64,000 bases of DNA from Nostoc sphaeroides (GCF_003443655.1 NZ_CP031941.1:4772501-4836500); one strand, 5' to 3'. Numbered from the stretch's first letter, positions 46,039-55,131 are shown. The notes: generated from the letters alone by a model not told the origin. Program-made: numbers and translations.

Positions 46039-47451
46039 ATGATCGGCGAAATATTAGGCGATCGCTACGAAGTTCAGCAGCTATTAGGAAAAAAAGCAGG
46101 GCGGCGGACTTTGTTAGCTCGTGATTTGCAAACTCAGGAATTAGTTGTCATCAAGTTACTCTCTTTTGGTGATGATTTTGAATGGGATTCACTTAAGCTG
46201 TTTGAGCGGGAAGCTGAAACTTTAAAATCTTTGTCACATCCCTTAATACCTCAGTATTTAAACTATTTTGAGGTAAATTTACCAACCATTAAAGGATTTG
46301 CCCTGGTACAAACTTATATAAGAGCAAAAACTTTAGAGCAATACTTACAAACCGGGCGAACTTTTACAGAAACTGAAGTCAAACAGATAGCCAAAGCGCT
46401 TTTAGAGATTCTTATTTACCTACATGAGCTACATCCGCCTGTAATTCACCGTGATATTAAGCCTAGCAATATTTTATTAGGGGAGCGTTCTGGTAATAGT
46501 GTTGGTCAAGTTTATTTGGTAGATTTTGGCTCAGTACAGACTGTCCTCGCCACAGAAACCGGGACAAGAACTGTGGTAGGAACTTATGGCTATATGCCAC
46601 CAGAGCAATTTGGCGGACGGACTGTTGCAGCATCTGACCTTTATAGTTTAGGCGCAACGTTAATTTATTTAATGACGGGTAATCACCCAGCCGATTTACC
46701 GCAAAAGGATTTTCGCATTCAGTTTGAACAAGCGGCTAATGTGAGTCCCAGCTTTAGCAAGTGGCTAAAGTGGATGATTGAACCCAGTTTAGAAGGGCGT
46801 TTTAGTTCTGCTGCTGGTGCGATCGCAGCCTTAGACAAACCACAAGCGACATTACCTGCTTTAGTTGTTCGTAAACCAGACGGGAGTAAGATTCAACTAA
46901 CCAAAAATTGGGATTCTCTAGAAATTATCATTCCACCAGCTGGTTTGCATGAATCAATAGTATTCACAGGTTTATTTGCGATCGTCTGGAATTCATTTGT
47001 CCTAATTTGGACAATTAACGCTCTCTCAATAATGCCTTTTCCTGGCAACATCCCCTTTGCCTTGTTCTCACTTCCTTTTTGGGGTGCTGGCTTTATGATG
47101 ATGTATAAATTTATCTTTAATTTGTTTGGAAGCATCTACTTACGCCTGAATCCAGAACAAATTACTCTAACCTGGGAGTTGTTTAGTTGGAAGTTTGAGC
47201 GTCCCCGTCCATCTCCAAGGCAAAGTGTGAATAAGTTGGTTTACATTCCAAAACACTTTATTAAAGGCTCTAAAGACACTAGAGTTGCCGTTCCAGCACA
47301 ATTATATATTTGCTCAGGATTAAAAAAATATCAGATTGGTGGAAACGATGGCGGTATTAAATCCGAAGTAGAACTTGAATGGTTAGCTCATGAATTAAGT
47401 GAGTGGTTAGGTTTGCCAATTACCAATCCAATGGGAAGTGAGTTGAGCTAA
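46039..47451 (+). CDS. Serine/threonine protein kinase with membrane segments
   Basis: 470 residues. Kinase domain 1-270: VVIKLL lysine, catalytic loop HRDIKPSN, DFG in YLVDFGSV, MPPEQF at the activation-segment end. The glycine loop is degenerate (LLGKKAGRRTLL instead of GxGxxG). After the kinase come VVRKPDGSKIQLTKNWDSLEIIIPP, then two or three hydrophobic segments (about 315-337, 343-372), and a cytosolic C-terminal domain. Similar kinases with a downstream membrane hairpin occur widely in cyanobacteria. Single gene; repeats follow it. Confidence 0.88.
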   Translation: MIGEILGDRYEVQQLLGKKAGRRTLLARDLQTQELVVIKLLSFGDDFEWDSLKLFEREAETLKSLSHPLIPQYLNYFEVNLPTIKGFALVQTYIRAKTLEQYLQTGRTFTETEVKQIAKALLEILIYLHELHPPVIHRDIKPSNILLGERSGNSVGQVYLVDFGSVQTVLATETGTRTVVGTYGYMPPEQFGGRTVAASDLYSLGATLIYLMTGNHPADLPQKDFRIQFEQAANVSPSFSKWLKWMIEPSLEGRFSSAAGAIAALDKPQATLPALVVRKPDGSKIQLTKNWDSLEIIIPPAGLHESIVFTGLFAIVWNSFVLIWTINALSIMPFPGNIPFALFSLPFWGAGFMMMYKFIFNLFGSIYLRLNPEQITLTWELFSWKFERPRPSPRQSVNKLVYIPKHFIKGSKDTRVAVPAQLYICSGLKKYQIGGNDGGIKSEVELEWLAHELSEWLGLPITNPMGSELS

Positions 47452-47474
47452 TCATTGACCAAATAAGTACTGTA

Positions 47475-47828
47475 CTAGTAGTCTGTCCCATTAATTTTGC
47501 GGGGTTGTAGAGACGCGAAATTTCGCGTCTTTACAGGGTTTTGGTAACAAACTAATCAATCAGAATTAATGAGACAGAGCACTAGTGGTCTGTCCCATTA
47601 ATTTTGCGGGGTTGTAGAGACGCGAAATTTCGCGTCTTTACAGGGTTTTGGTAACAAACTAATCAATCAGAATTAATGAGACAGAGCACTAGTGGTCTGT
47701 CCCAAAAATTTTGAAGGGTTGTAGAGACGCGAAATTTCGCGTCTTTACAGGGTTTTGGTAACAAACTAATCAATCAGAATTAATGAGACAGAGCACTAGT
47801 GGTCTGTCCCAAAAATTTTGAAGGGTTA
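47475..47828. mobile_element. Tandem array of a TIR element, three 107-bp units plus a partial fourth
   Basis: Each unit runs from ACTAGTGGTCTGTCCCATTA to TAATGAGACAGAGCACTAGT, the two ends being imperfect inverted repeats of about 26 bp; neighbouring units share the ACTAGT. Each contains the hairpin GTAGAGACGCGAAATTTCGC...(47507, 47614, 47721). The third unit and the partial fourth have CCCAAAAATTTTGAAGGG instead of CCCATTAATTTTGCGGGG. Confidence 0.9.
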
Positions 47829-47893
47829 TAAAAGTTCGTAGTAAGGACTTTAGTCCTTGATTTGAGCGATAAATCGCTCACTACAAACCAATT
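47829..47893. repeat. Palindromic interspersed repeat after the TIR array
   Basis: GTAGTAAGGACTTTAGTCCTTGATTT then GAGCGATAAATCGCTC-ACTAC: two hairpins bounded by GTAGT / ACTAC. A dispersed Nostoc-type repeat; no coding signal. Confidence 0.6.
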
Positions 47894-47936
47894 AAAAAAG
47901 TCTGAGCGCGGAAAACCAACGCTCAGACTTTTTTTA
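47894..47936. terminator. Strong bidirectional rho-independent terminator
   Basis: AAGTCTGAGCG / CGCTCAGACTT, an 11-bp perfect stem with an 11-nt loop and T-runs on both sides (TTTTTTTAT on plus; TTTTTTAAT on minus). On the minus strand it lies about 75 bp past the dehydrogenase stop. Confidence 0.85.
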
Positions 47937-48007
47937 TTCGTTTTTCTTACACCCTAAACAAAGGCAAAGGATTCAGGACTTTTCATCAAAAGCGACAATG
48001 GCATTTT

Positions 48008-49063
48008 TTACTCTTCTTTTAGCGATGCCATGTCAATCACAAAGCGGTACTTCACATCGCTTTTTACCATCCGCTCGTATGCTTGATTGATTTTCTGAAT
48101 CGGGATAAGTTCGATGTCACTGACGATATTGTGTTCAGCGCAAAAGTCGAGCATTTCTTGTGTCTCCTGAATCCCGCCAATCATCGAACCGGCAATTACT
48201 CGGCGCTTAAAAATCAAGTTACCGATATTGGGTGATGGGTGCGGATTTTCCGGTACACCAAGCAAGCACAGCGTACCACCACGCTTAAGCAACTGAGTGT
48301 ACGCATCCAGGTTGTGCGATACCGAAACTGTGTTGAGAATGAAGTCGAAGCTGTTGATATGCTTGTTCATCTCATCGCTGTTTTTTGAAATGACAACCTC
48401 ATCGGCTCCAAGGCGCTTGGCATCTTCGGTCTTCCCTGACGATGTTGTGAACAGGACAGTGTAAGCACCAAAAGCGTGGGCTAATTTTAGCCCCATGTGT
48501 CCCAACCCACCAAGTCCGACGATACCCACCTTATCGCCTTTGCCAACTTTCCAGTAGCGCAAAGGCGAGTACGTCGTGATCCCCGCACACAACAGGGGTG
48601 CGACGCCAGCGAGATCCAGCTTTTCCGAAACGCGTAGCACGTAATTTTCATCCACGACTATCTGGTTTGAATAACCGCCGTAAGTCGTTTTCCCTGTCTG
48701 CTTCTCTGGGCTGTTGTAGGTGAAGATAATTTCGTTATCACAGTACTGCTCAAAACTCTCACGGCAATTTGGACAGGTGCGACAAGAATCGACCATACAA
48801 CCAACGCCCGCAGTCTCGCCTACCTTAAACTTGGAAACCTGCTCACCAATCTTCACTACACGACCAACAATCTCATGTCCAGGTACGACTGGGTAAACCG
48901 TCCCTTTCCACTCATTAGCGACTGTATGCAGATCCGAGTGACACACGCCACAGTAAAGGATCTCAATCTGTACGTCGTGCGGCCCTAACTCTCGCCGCTC
49001 AAAAGTGAACAAGCCTAGTGGTGTACTTGCACTTTGGGCAGCGTATCCAAGACTCTTAATCAC
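48008..49063 (-). CDS. Zinc-dependent NAD(P) alcohol dehydrogenase (YahK/cinnamyl-alcohol type)
   Basis: 351 residues, GTG start at 49063 with AGGAG 8 nt upstream. Catalytic zinc ligands in CGVCHSDLH and PGHE, structural zinc ligands in the CRTCPNCRESFEQYC cluster, and Rossmann motif GIVGLGGLGHMGLKLA. Closest in style to the YahK/CAD group, broad-specificity NADPH-dependent aldehyde reductases. The body is less AT-rich than its neighbours (many GAC, CTC, GCG codons), so acquisition by transfer is possible. The plasmid or chromosomal origin is not visible. Confidence 0.92.
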   Translation of the reverse strand: MIKSLGYAAQSASTPLGLFTFERRELGPHDVQIEILYCGVCHSDLHTVANEWKGTVYPVVPGHEIVGRVVKIGEQVSKFKVGETAGVGCMVDSCRTCPNCRESFEQYCDNEIIFTYNSPEKQTGKTTYGGYSNQIVVDENYVLRVSEKLDLAGVAPLLCAGITTYSPLRYWKVGKGDKVGIVGLGGLGHMGLKLAHAFGAYTVLFTTSSGKTEDAKRLGADEVVISKNSDEMNKHINSFDFILNTVSVSHNLDAYTQLLKRGGTLCLLGVPENPHPSPNIGNLIFKRRVIAGSMIGGIQETQEMLDFCAEHNIVSDIELIPIQKINQAYERMVKSDVKYRFVIDMASLKEE

Positions 49064-49542
49064 AGATGATCTCCTTTTTAGTAAGTTTTTTCATGGCTTA
49101 TATGAACTTTATTCAAGGTTTTCTGACTCAGTTCCTCGAAACTGCTCATATACTTCGCAATTAACAAACCAAGGTTGTTCCTACTCAGTATTAAATGGTA
49201 GGACAGGGGAGTATCCCTCCTCTGCCCAGATTCGTCTCGATATTTCCCGAACAATGTCCCTGATCATTGCGGCTTTGATAGCTGCATGAAAATGAGTATA
49301 AAGAAGTCAGACTGGTCTGAGTCAACCATCATAAGTATGAGACAGTAGACGAAGCAGGTGGAGCAGGGGAAAAAATATCTACTAGTCCTGTTGGATGGAA
49401 GAATTGAGTAATTTAATTTTTTGAGTTCCCTAAAGCGCTTATGGTATGTTGCTTTGCAAAAATTTTTTGAAGCTAGCAGAACTTATGGGATTTGCGCCAT
49501 CAATGTCTATATTTAATTACAGGAGCCTTAGAGGAAATTTAT
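49064..49542. other. Intergenic with a decayed MITE end
   Basis: No supported gene. At about 49402-49431 ATTGAGTAATTTAATTTTTT then GAGTTCCCTAA resembles the right end of the TTA-type MITE (for example 16480-16512), probably a remnant. A hairpin GGGGAGTATCCCTCC lies near 49208. Confidence 0.5.
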
Positions 49543-49716
49543 ATGTTTGGACTGGGATGGCCAGAAATAGCTGTAATTACCATAGTCGCTGTTCTAATTT
49601 TTGGCCCAAAAAAAATTCCCGAACTGGGAACCGCACTGGGCAAAACCCTACGAGGATTTAAGGAGGAGATGAAAACTCCCAGTGACGAAACTAATCAGGA
49701 AGAAGAAAAACAATAA
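49543..49716 (+). CDS. tatA: Twin-arginine translocase subunit TatA/E
   Basis: 57 residues: MFGLGWPEIAVITIVAVLIFGPKKIPELG is the invariant TatA opening (short N-terminal membrane helix, FGPKK/P motif), followed by an amphipathic helix (TALGKTLRGFKEEMK) and an acidic tail. The ATG at 49543 is chosen over the longer frame from 49492 because TatA always starts with the membrane helix. TatA forms the pore for folded twin-arginine cargo in plasma and thylakoid membranes. The tail is short compared with E. coli TatA but normal for cyanobacteria. Confidence 0.96.
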   Translation: MFGLGWPEIAVITIVAVLIFGPKKIPELGTALGKTLRGFKEEMKTPSDETNQEEEKQ

Positions 49717-49761
49717 TAAAAGTAATCAGAATACAGGAGTCAGCAAACTGACTCCTCCTAA

Positions 49762-52467
49762 CTACAGCAGGGTATTAACAACAGAAGAAGGTGCTATTCC
49801 ATTTTGGGAATCGATGATAGTTGTGCCGGGATTTTGTTGGTGTGTTTCTTCTTTAACTACACCACGCAGCTTAATTAACTTAATAGCGCGAGTCACGCTT
49901 TCTGGTAAAATTACCACCAGGCTGTTATCAGGAGCCATGTCTAAGCCTTTATTTATCGCTTGGGTTTCATCCAGAATGGATTCATAGCGGCTATCAGGCT
50001 TAACTTCGTTGATGCCTTGAATAATCAACTGGGCGGCTGAACCCCGTAGTCTTCCCCGTGTGTCATCGTCTTCTTTGACGATGATGTAATCAAAAATTTG
50101 CGCTGCTAATTTGCCCAAAGTAACAAAGTCTTCGTCGCGGCGATCGCCTGGGCCACCAATTACGCCAATCCGTTGCCCTGTAGTCCAATTCCGAACAAAG
50201 GAACCTACAGCTTCGTAACTGGCTGCGTTGTGGGCATAATCTACTAAAGCGTGGTACTTCCCTAGATTAAATAAATTCATTCGTCCTGGCGTTTGACTAA
50301 CTGAAGCCCGGAAGGTCTTCAAACCAGCACGAATCTGCTCAATTGTGACGTTTTGCACGAATGCTGCCAAAGTTGCTGCTAAAGCGTTGGCAATCATAAA
50401 GGGCGCACGTCCGCCCATTGTTAAAGGTATATTTTCTGCTCTTTCTATGCGGTGTGTCCAATCTCCTTTAACAATTGACAAATAGCCATTTTCATACACT
50501 GCTGCTACTCCACCCTTTTGGATGTGCTTTCGCACCAATTCCGAGTCGGGGTTCATTGTGAAGTAAGCAATATTAGCCTTAGTTTTTTCTGACATGGCGG
50601 CGACTCTGCGATCGTCGGCGTTAAGTACCGCATAGCCATCCGGGAATACGGCTTCCGCTACTACACTCTTGAGGTTAGCTAACTGCTCAATGGTCTCTAT
50701 ATCGCCAATTCCTAAGTGGTCGGCGGCTACATTTAATACTACTCCCACATTTGCGGCTTCAAAGCCCAATCCAGAGCGGAGAATGCCACCGCGAGCCGTT
50801 TCTAGTACCGCTACTTCTACTGTGGGATCTTGGAGGATGACGTGGGCACTTTGGGGGCCTGTGTTATCGCCAGCTTCTACTAAATAATCACCGATGTATG
50901 TTCCATCTGTAGTAGTATAACCGACTACCTTTCCAGTCTGTTTATAAATATGTGCTAGTAGTCGGGTTGTAGTAGTTTTGCCGTTAGTGCCAGTAATACT
51001 AAGGATGGGAATTTGGCCAGATTGCTCGTTGGGGAACAGCATATCCATTACTGCGCCAGCGACGTTGCGGGAGATACCTACACTTGGGGCAACGTGCATC
51101 CGAAAGCCGGGAGCGGCGTTAACTTCGACAATCACGCCATCAACTTCCCGCAGAGGACGGCTAATATCCGTGGTGACGATATCGAGTCCGGCAATATCCA
51201 AACCGATAATTTTGACTACCCGTTGTGCTAACCAACGGTTTTCTGGGTGAATTTCATCGGTACGGTCTACGGCGCTACCACCTGTACTTAAGTTTGCTGT
51301 TGCTCTGAGATAACAAATCGTGCCTTTGGGTGGTACGCTATTTAGGGTATAGCCTTGCCTTTCTAAGAGTTGGTAGCTGGTGCGGTCTAGTTCAATCTTG
51401 GTTAGGACGTTATCATGTCCTTCACCGCGATTTGGGTCAAGGTTTGTTTCCTCAATCAGTTCGGCAATGGTGGATCTGCCGTTGCCAATTACATGAGCTG
51501 GGACGCGTTCGGCTACTGCTACTACTTTGCCATTTACGACTAGTACCCTGTGGTCGCGTCCAACGTAATATCTTTCGACAATAATTCCTCGGGAAACCTG
51601 TCTAGCAGCTTCGTATCCGGCTTCAGCTTCTTCCCAAGTTCTGATATCAATGGTGATCCCCCGTCCATGATTGCCATCCACTGGCTTGATGACGATGGGA
51701 TAGCCGCCAACCAATTCAATGGCTTGTTCCAAATCGTCTAAGAAGTTGATCACTGTACCTCTGGGTACTGGCGCACCAGCAGCAGCGAGGATGCGTTTAG
51801 TGGCTTCTTTATCACAAGCTAGTTCTACGCCCAGAATGCTGGTGTTGTCCGTCATTGTGGCCTGCATCCGCTTCTGATTCACGCCGTAGCCCAGCTGAAT
51901 CAAAAAGCGGGCTTCCAGAGACATCCAGGGAATACCTCTTTTTTCTGCTTCTTTGATGATTGCTTCAGTAGAGGGGCCTAAAGAAGCATCACGGGTGAAG
52001 TCTTTCAGGTCTTGGATATCTTGCTCTAGTTCTGCCTTGGGATAACGGCCTCGATCAACGATACTCTGGCATAGCCGGACTGCGGCTCGTCCAGCGTAGC
52101 GTCCTGCTTCCTCGTTCTGATACTCGATTACTACTTGGTAAATTCCGCGTGTGGCTGTTTCGCGGGTGCGACCAAAGCCAACATGCATACCAGCTAATTC
52201 CTGGAGTTCTAGGGCTACGTGTTCTACGATATGACCAATCATAGTGCCTTCTTTGACTCGCATCAGAAAACCACCACGACAGCCAGGAGAACAATAATGA
52301 CCCTCCAGACTCGGCAGCGCCTCAACTAGTCCTTCATAAAAGCCAGGGATTTCATTCGAGGGCGTCTCGGCAAGGTTTTCTAAATCGAGGCGCATGACGA
52401 TCAGCTTGTGGCGTCGAATGCTCCAATAGTTTGGGCCGCGTAAGGTCTGGATCTTGAGGATTCTCAT
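49762..52467 (-). CDS. cphA: Cyanophycin synthetase
   Basis: 901 residues, starting MRILKIQTLRGPNYWSIRRHKLIVMRL, the typical CphA1 opening (ATG at 52467). An N-terminal region, an ATP-grasp domain (ELACDKEATKRILAAAGAPVPRGTVI...GNHGRGITI...VEVNAAPGFRMH) and a C-terminal Mur ligase domain (SITGTNGKTTTTRLL; NVAADHLGIGDIE; DYAHNAASY). CphA makes multi-L-arginyl-poly-L-aspartate, a non-ribosomal nitrogen reserve. cphB lies 414 bp upstream on the same strand. Carbamoyl phosphate and ArgH genes elsewhere in the window supply arginine. Confidence 0.98.
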   Translation of the reverse strand: MRILKIQTLRGPNYWSIRRHKLIVMRLDLENLAETPSNEIPGFYEGLVEALPSLEGHYCSPGCRGGFLMRVKEGTMIGHIVEHVALELQELAGMHVGFGRTRETATRGIYQVVIEYQNEEAGRYAGRAAVRLCQSIVDRGRYPKAELEQDIQDLKDFTRDASLGPSTEAIIKEAEKRGIPWMSLEARFLIQLGYGVNQKRMQATMTDNTSILGVELACDKEATKRILAAAGAPVPRGTVINFLDDLEQAIELVGGYPIVIKPVDGNHGRGITIDIRTWEEAEAGYEAARQVSRGIIVERYYVGRDHRVLVVNGKVVAVAERVPAHVIGNGRSTIAELIEETNLDPNRGEGHDNVLTKIELDRTSYQLLERQGYTLNSVPPKGTICYLRATANLSTGGSAVDRTDEIHPENRWLAQRVVKIIGLDIAGLDIVTTDISRPLREVDGVIVEVNAAPGFRMHVAPSVGISRNVAGAVMDMLFPNEQSGQIPILSITGTNGKTTTTRLLAHIYKQTGKVVGYTTTDGTYIGDYLVEAGDNTGPQSAHVILQDPTVEVAVLETARGGILRSGLGFEAANVGVVLNVAADHLGIGDIETIEQLANLKSVVAEAVFPDGYAVLNADDRRVAAMSEKTKANIAYFTMNPDSELVRKHIQKGGVAAVYENGYLSIVKGDWTHRIERAENIPLTMGGRAPFMIANALAATLAAFVQNVTIEQIRAGLKTFRASVSQTPGRMNLFNLGKYHALVDYAHNAASYEAVGSFVRNWTTGQRIGVIGGPGDRRDEDFVTLGKLAAQIFDYIIVKEDDDTRGRLRGSAAQLIIQGINEVKPDSRYESILDETQAINKGLDMAPDNSLVVILPESVTRAIKLIKLRGVVKEETHQQNPGTTIIDSQNGIAPSSVVNTLL

Positions 52468-52881
52468 GGGAATAGGTAGATGGAGATTCGGAACCAAAAT
52501 TCTAGTTTCTTACTGGAATTGACCGCCAAACTGTTCGTTGCAAACAGTTTTTTCTTTTTACATAGTATTCTCATCATTTTTCTACAACAAGAAATAAATG
52601 TGCGGTCAACAGATTTTGGATTTTAGATTTATGATTTTGGATTAAAAGAGACAATTAGGGTACTTAGCTATCTAGATTTACGATCGCAAAGTCTTAATGA
52701 GTCCTTGAGGTTTTTAGATTTGTTTCGCCTACTTTCTGGCGGCATCTGCCAAAAAGCTCTTTTAATCTAAAATCCGTCTTGAAAAGCTTGCTAGGTCGGT
52801 AAACCTTCCTTACAACTTTTTGCAAAATCCAAAATCTAAAATTTGTGGCCAACTCAGTGTAACCTTAGATACTTTATCCCG
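52468..52881. other. cphB-cphA intergenic spacer
   Basis: No gene. Contains TTTTGGATTTTAGATTTATGATTTTGG-like direct repeats (three AAATCCAAAATCTAAAAT-type texts). The spacing is longer than for a tight operon, so cphA may have its own promoter. Confidence 0.5.
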
Positions 52882-53745
52882 TCAGCTGGAGATCCGGTGT
52901 ACAGCAGGCAATACAGTGCGCTGGTACAAGTGGAAGCGATCGCCGTAGCTGAGGATATGGAGACGTAAATTATGTACTGTTAATGGTTCATTAGCACCAA
53001 CATGGGGTTCGTTGGTGTGGGTGGCTTCAGTGGGATCAACAATGGTGACACTGCCTTTGCCCATAACTTGTAACCAACCATCACGTTCAAATACTGCACA
53101 AGTATCTTCGTCAATGCCAATACCTAAGCGATCGGGGTGAGCTGCGATCGCACTAATCAGCCGTCCCATGCGATTACGGTTGTGAAAGTGTTGGTCAACG
53201 ATGACTTCAGGAATAAACCCTAAACCCGTTGCCATATCAACTAGGGAACGATTTGGCGACTCTCCACTACCGCCGCCAGCAATCATGTGATGCCCCATCA
53301 CTGCTGCTCCTGCACTCGTGCCTGCTAAAGTAAGTTGTCCCGCCCTCACACGCTGGCGAATAATTTCCATTGCTGGCGTATCTGCCAATACACCACAGAG
53401 ACGCAGCTGATCGCCTCCTGTCAAAAATACCCCACTACAGGCTTCTAAGGATGCTTTGATCTGGGAGGATTCACACTGTTCCCGTTCGCGGATGTCTAAA
53501 ATCTCTACCTTCTGAGCACCCATTTCTTCAAAAATGCGAATATACCTACCACCGATGATGGCGGGTTCGCGAGAGGCAGATGGAATAATTGTAATATAAG
53601 CCTTACTAGCACCGGCGCGTCCAAAAAAAGTTCTTAGGATTTCGCGCCCATGAACTTTATCTTCTGCACCTCCAATAACCAGAACGGCGGTTTTCGTTGC
53701 TTGGGGTGTCCTCATTTCTAGCGATTTAGCTTGTAATTGCGGCAT
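52882..53745 (-). CDS. cphB: Cyanophycinase
   Basis: 287 residues. Start at 53745 is set by AGGAGA 7 nt upstream; the longer frame from 53784 has no such site. Peptidase S51 fold: VLVIGGAEDKVHGREIL, catalytic Ser in LAGTSAGAAVMG, GLGFIPEVIVDQHFHNRNRMGRL, GIDEDTCAVFERDGWLQVMGKGSV (in parts). It releases beta-Asp-Arg dipeptides from cyanophycin. Upstream of cphA, as in most cyanobacterial cph1 clusters. Confidence 0.97.
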   Translation of the reverse strand: MPQLQAKSLEMRTPQATKTAVLVIGGAEDKVHGREILRTFFGRAGASKAYITIIPSASREPAIIGGRYIRIFEEMGAQKVEILDIREREQCESSQIKASLEACSGVFLTGGDQLRLCGVLADTPAMEIIRQRVRAGQLTLAGTSAGAAVMGHHMIAGGGSGESPNRSLVDMATGLGFIPEVIVDQHFHNRNRMGRLISAIAAHPDRLGIGIDEDTCAVFERDGWLQVMGKGSVTIVDPTEATHTNEPHVGANEPLTVHNLRLHILSYGDRFHLYQRTVLPAVHRISS

Positions 53746-53884
53746 TGTGTTTCTCCTGTCAACAACTTCAGGTGAATTTAACAAGGTTCATAAGCAGCCA
53801 TGATTTTTGCGCTTTGCAACTTTTGAGAGGACACTTTTTGGAAGTTTGCAACTGGGTAAGCCACTCTCCAAATTTTCGCTTAAC

Positions 53885-54055
53885 GCTCGCGTTGCCTCAG
53901 TCTAAACTTGTTCGTTCCCATTCCTCAAAGCCAGCGCCTTGTTTTTCACCTGTCCACTCGCAGCAGGGCAAAATAGTCTTTATGGGGCTAAATTCCCGCT
54001 TTGGGGTTGAGGACGAGCAGTTAAGACTACGCTTTTTTCTGAGGCTGGCTTGATG
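53885..54055. other. Possible structured non-coding element between cphB and trmD
   Basis: The 540-bp gap has a stretch that is more GC-balanced than ordinary spacers. GCCTCAG (53894-53900) and AGTCT can pair with CTGAGGC (54039-54045) and AGACT, closing about 150 nt; CCCGCTTTGGGG sits inside. A frame of 102 codons (53745-54053, plus) also covers it but looks like chance. Whether this is an RNA gene, a leader or chance is open. Confidence 0.25.
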
Positions 54056-54285
54056 CATCCTGGAAGTTGTTAACTTGATAAGATTATTAATTTAAATGTA
54101 GTTGTGACAACATTTAAACATAAATTAAGTAATTAGAAAAACTTTTAATCCCATCTAAAATCCAAGAGGTCTGGTAGTTTTAGATACTATTGATAAAGTT
54201 TAACTGGAGTTTAAGCCGAATGGCGGCTTGTTGATGTTTGCTAGACATTCAAATTTAAGATTAGTGTCCTTGAATACGAATAACT

Positions 54286-55044
54286 GTGCGCTTTGATATA
54301 GTTACGCTTTTTCCTGACTGTTTTAACTCTGTTCTCAATTCTGGTCTGCTAGGTAAAGCCTTAGCCAAACAGATTGCCGAAGTGCATCTGGTTAACCCAC
54401 GGGACTTTACCACTGACAAGCACCGAAAGGTGGATGATGAACCCTACGGCGGCGGCGTAGGGATGCTAATGAAGCCAGAACCCATTTTTAACGCTGTGGA
54501 GTCGCTGCCAACTCTACCCCGAAGAGAAATAATTTTGATGAGTCCACAGGGTCAAACAATCAATCAACCTCTTTTAAAAGAATTGGTGACGAATTATGAC
54601 CAGTTAGTAGTTATTTGCGGGCATTACGAAGGAGTGGATGAGAGGGTGCTACATTTGGTAACTCGTGAAGTATCTTTAGGCGATTTTATTCTGACTGGCG
54701 GGGAAATTCCAGCAATGGCTTTGATTAATGGCGTAGTGCGGCTGATCCCAGGAACCGTAGCTAAAACGGAGTCCCTCACCGCAGAAAGTTTTGAGGAAGG
54801 GTTATTAGACTATCCCCAATATACTCGTCCTGCCAATTTTCGCGGTTTAAAAGTGCCTGATATCTTGCTCAGTGGCAATCACGCCGCGATCGCCCGGTGG
54901 CGTTATGAGCAACAAATTGAAAGAACCCGCGATCGCCGCCCTGATCTTTTGGAGAAATTGAAGCAGGGGGCAGGGGGCAGGGAGCAGGGGGAGCAGGGGG
55001 AGCAGGGGGAGCAGGGGAGGCAGGGGGAGAATAATAATTTTTAA
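54286..55044 (+). CDS. trmD: tRNA (guanine-N1)-methyltransferase
   Basis: 252 residues, GTG start at 54286 (reads MRFDIVTLFPDCFNSVL). SPOUT-family motifs: VDDEPYGGGVGMLMKPEP, VVICGHYEGVDERVL, SLGDFILTGGE and the C-terminal half (PQYTRP...GLKVPDILLSGNHAAIARWR). It methylates G37 in tRNAs reading CNN. The expected end is near LLEKLKQ; beyond it the frame runs about 25 residues through a GCAGGGGGA array (REQGEQGEQGEQGRQGENNNF, in parts), a repeat-encoded extension. No GGAG site stands out. Confidence 0.96.
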   Translation: MRFDIVTLFPDCFNSVLNSGLLGKALAKQIAEVHLVNPRDFTTDKHRKVDDEPYGGGVGMLMKPEPIFNAVESLPTLPRREIILMSPQGQTINQPLLKELVTNYDQLVVICGHYEGVDERVLHLVTREVSLGDFILTGGEIPAMALINGVVRLIPGTVAKTESLTAESFEEGLLDYPQYTRPANFRGLKVPDILLSGNHAAIARWRYEQQIERTRDRRPDLLEKLKQGAGGREQGEQGEQGEQGRQGENNNF

Positions 55045-55120
55045 CTCCTAACTCCTAACTCCTAACTCCTAACTCCTAACTCCTAACTCCTAACTCCTAA
55101 CTCCTAACTCCTAACTAACG
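54965..55120. repeat. GGGGAGCA array in coding DNA followed by CTAACTC heptamer array
   Basis: 54965-55030 is a GCAGGGGG/GGAGCAG repeat that encodes the TrmD tail; 55042-55118 is about eleven copies of CTCCTAA. The latter ends just before ACAAATGACAAATG, which forms the ispF start. Confidence 0.9.
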
Positions 55121-55131
55121 ACAAATGACAA

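Noticed and set aside
47475-47828. Possible CRISPR array or integron array
   Set aside because: The whole 107-bp unit repeats, including what would be the spacers, and the ends are inverted repeats of one element.
52468-52497. Ten-residue N-terminal extension of CphA
   Set aside because: Family members begin MRILKIQ; the extension has no ribosome site.
53745-54053. 102-codon plus-strand frame upstream of trmD
   Set aside because: Starts inside the opposite-strand cphB start region, has no ribosome site or motif; kept only as part of the structured-stretch observation.
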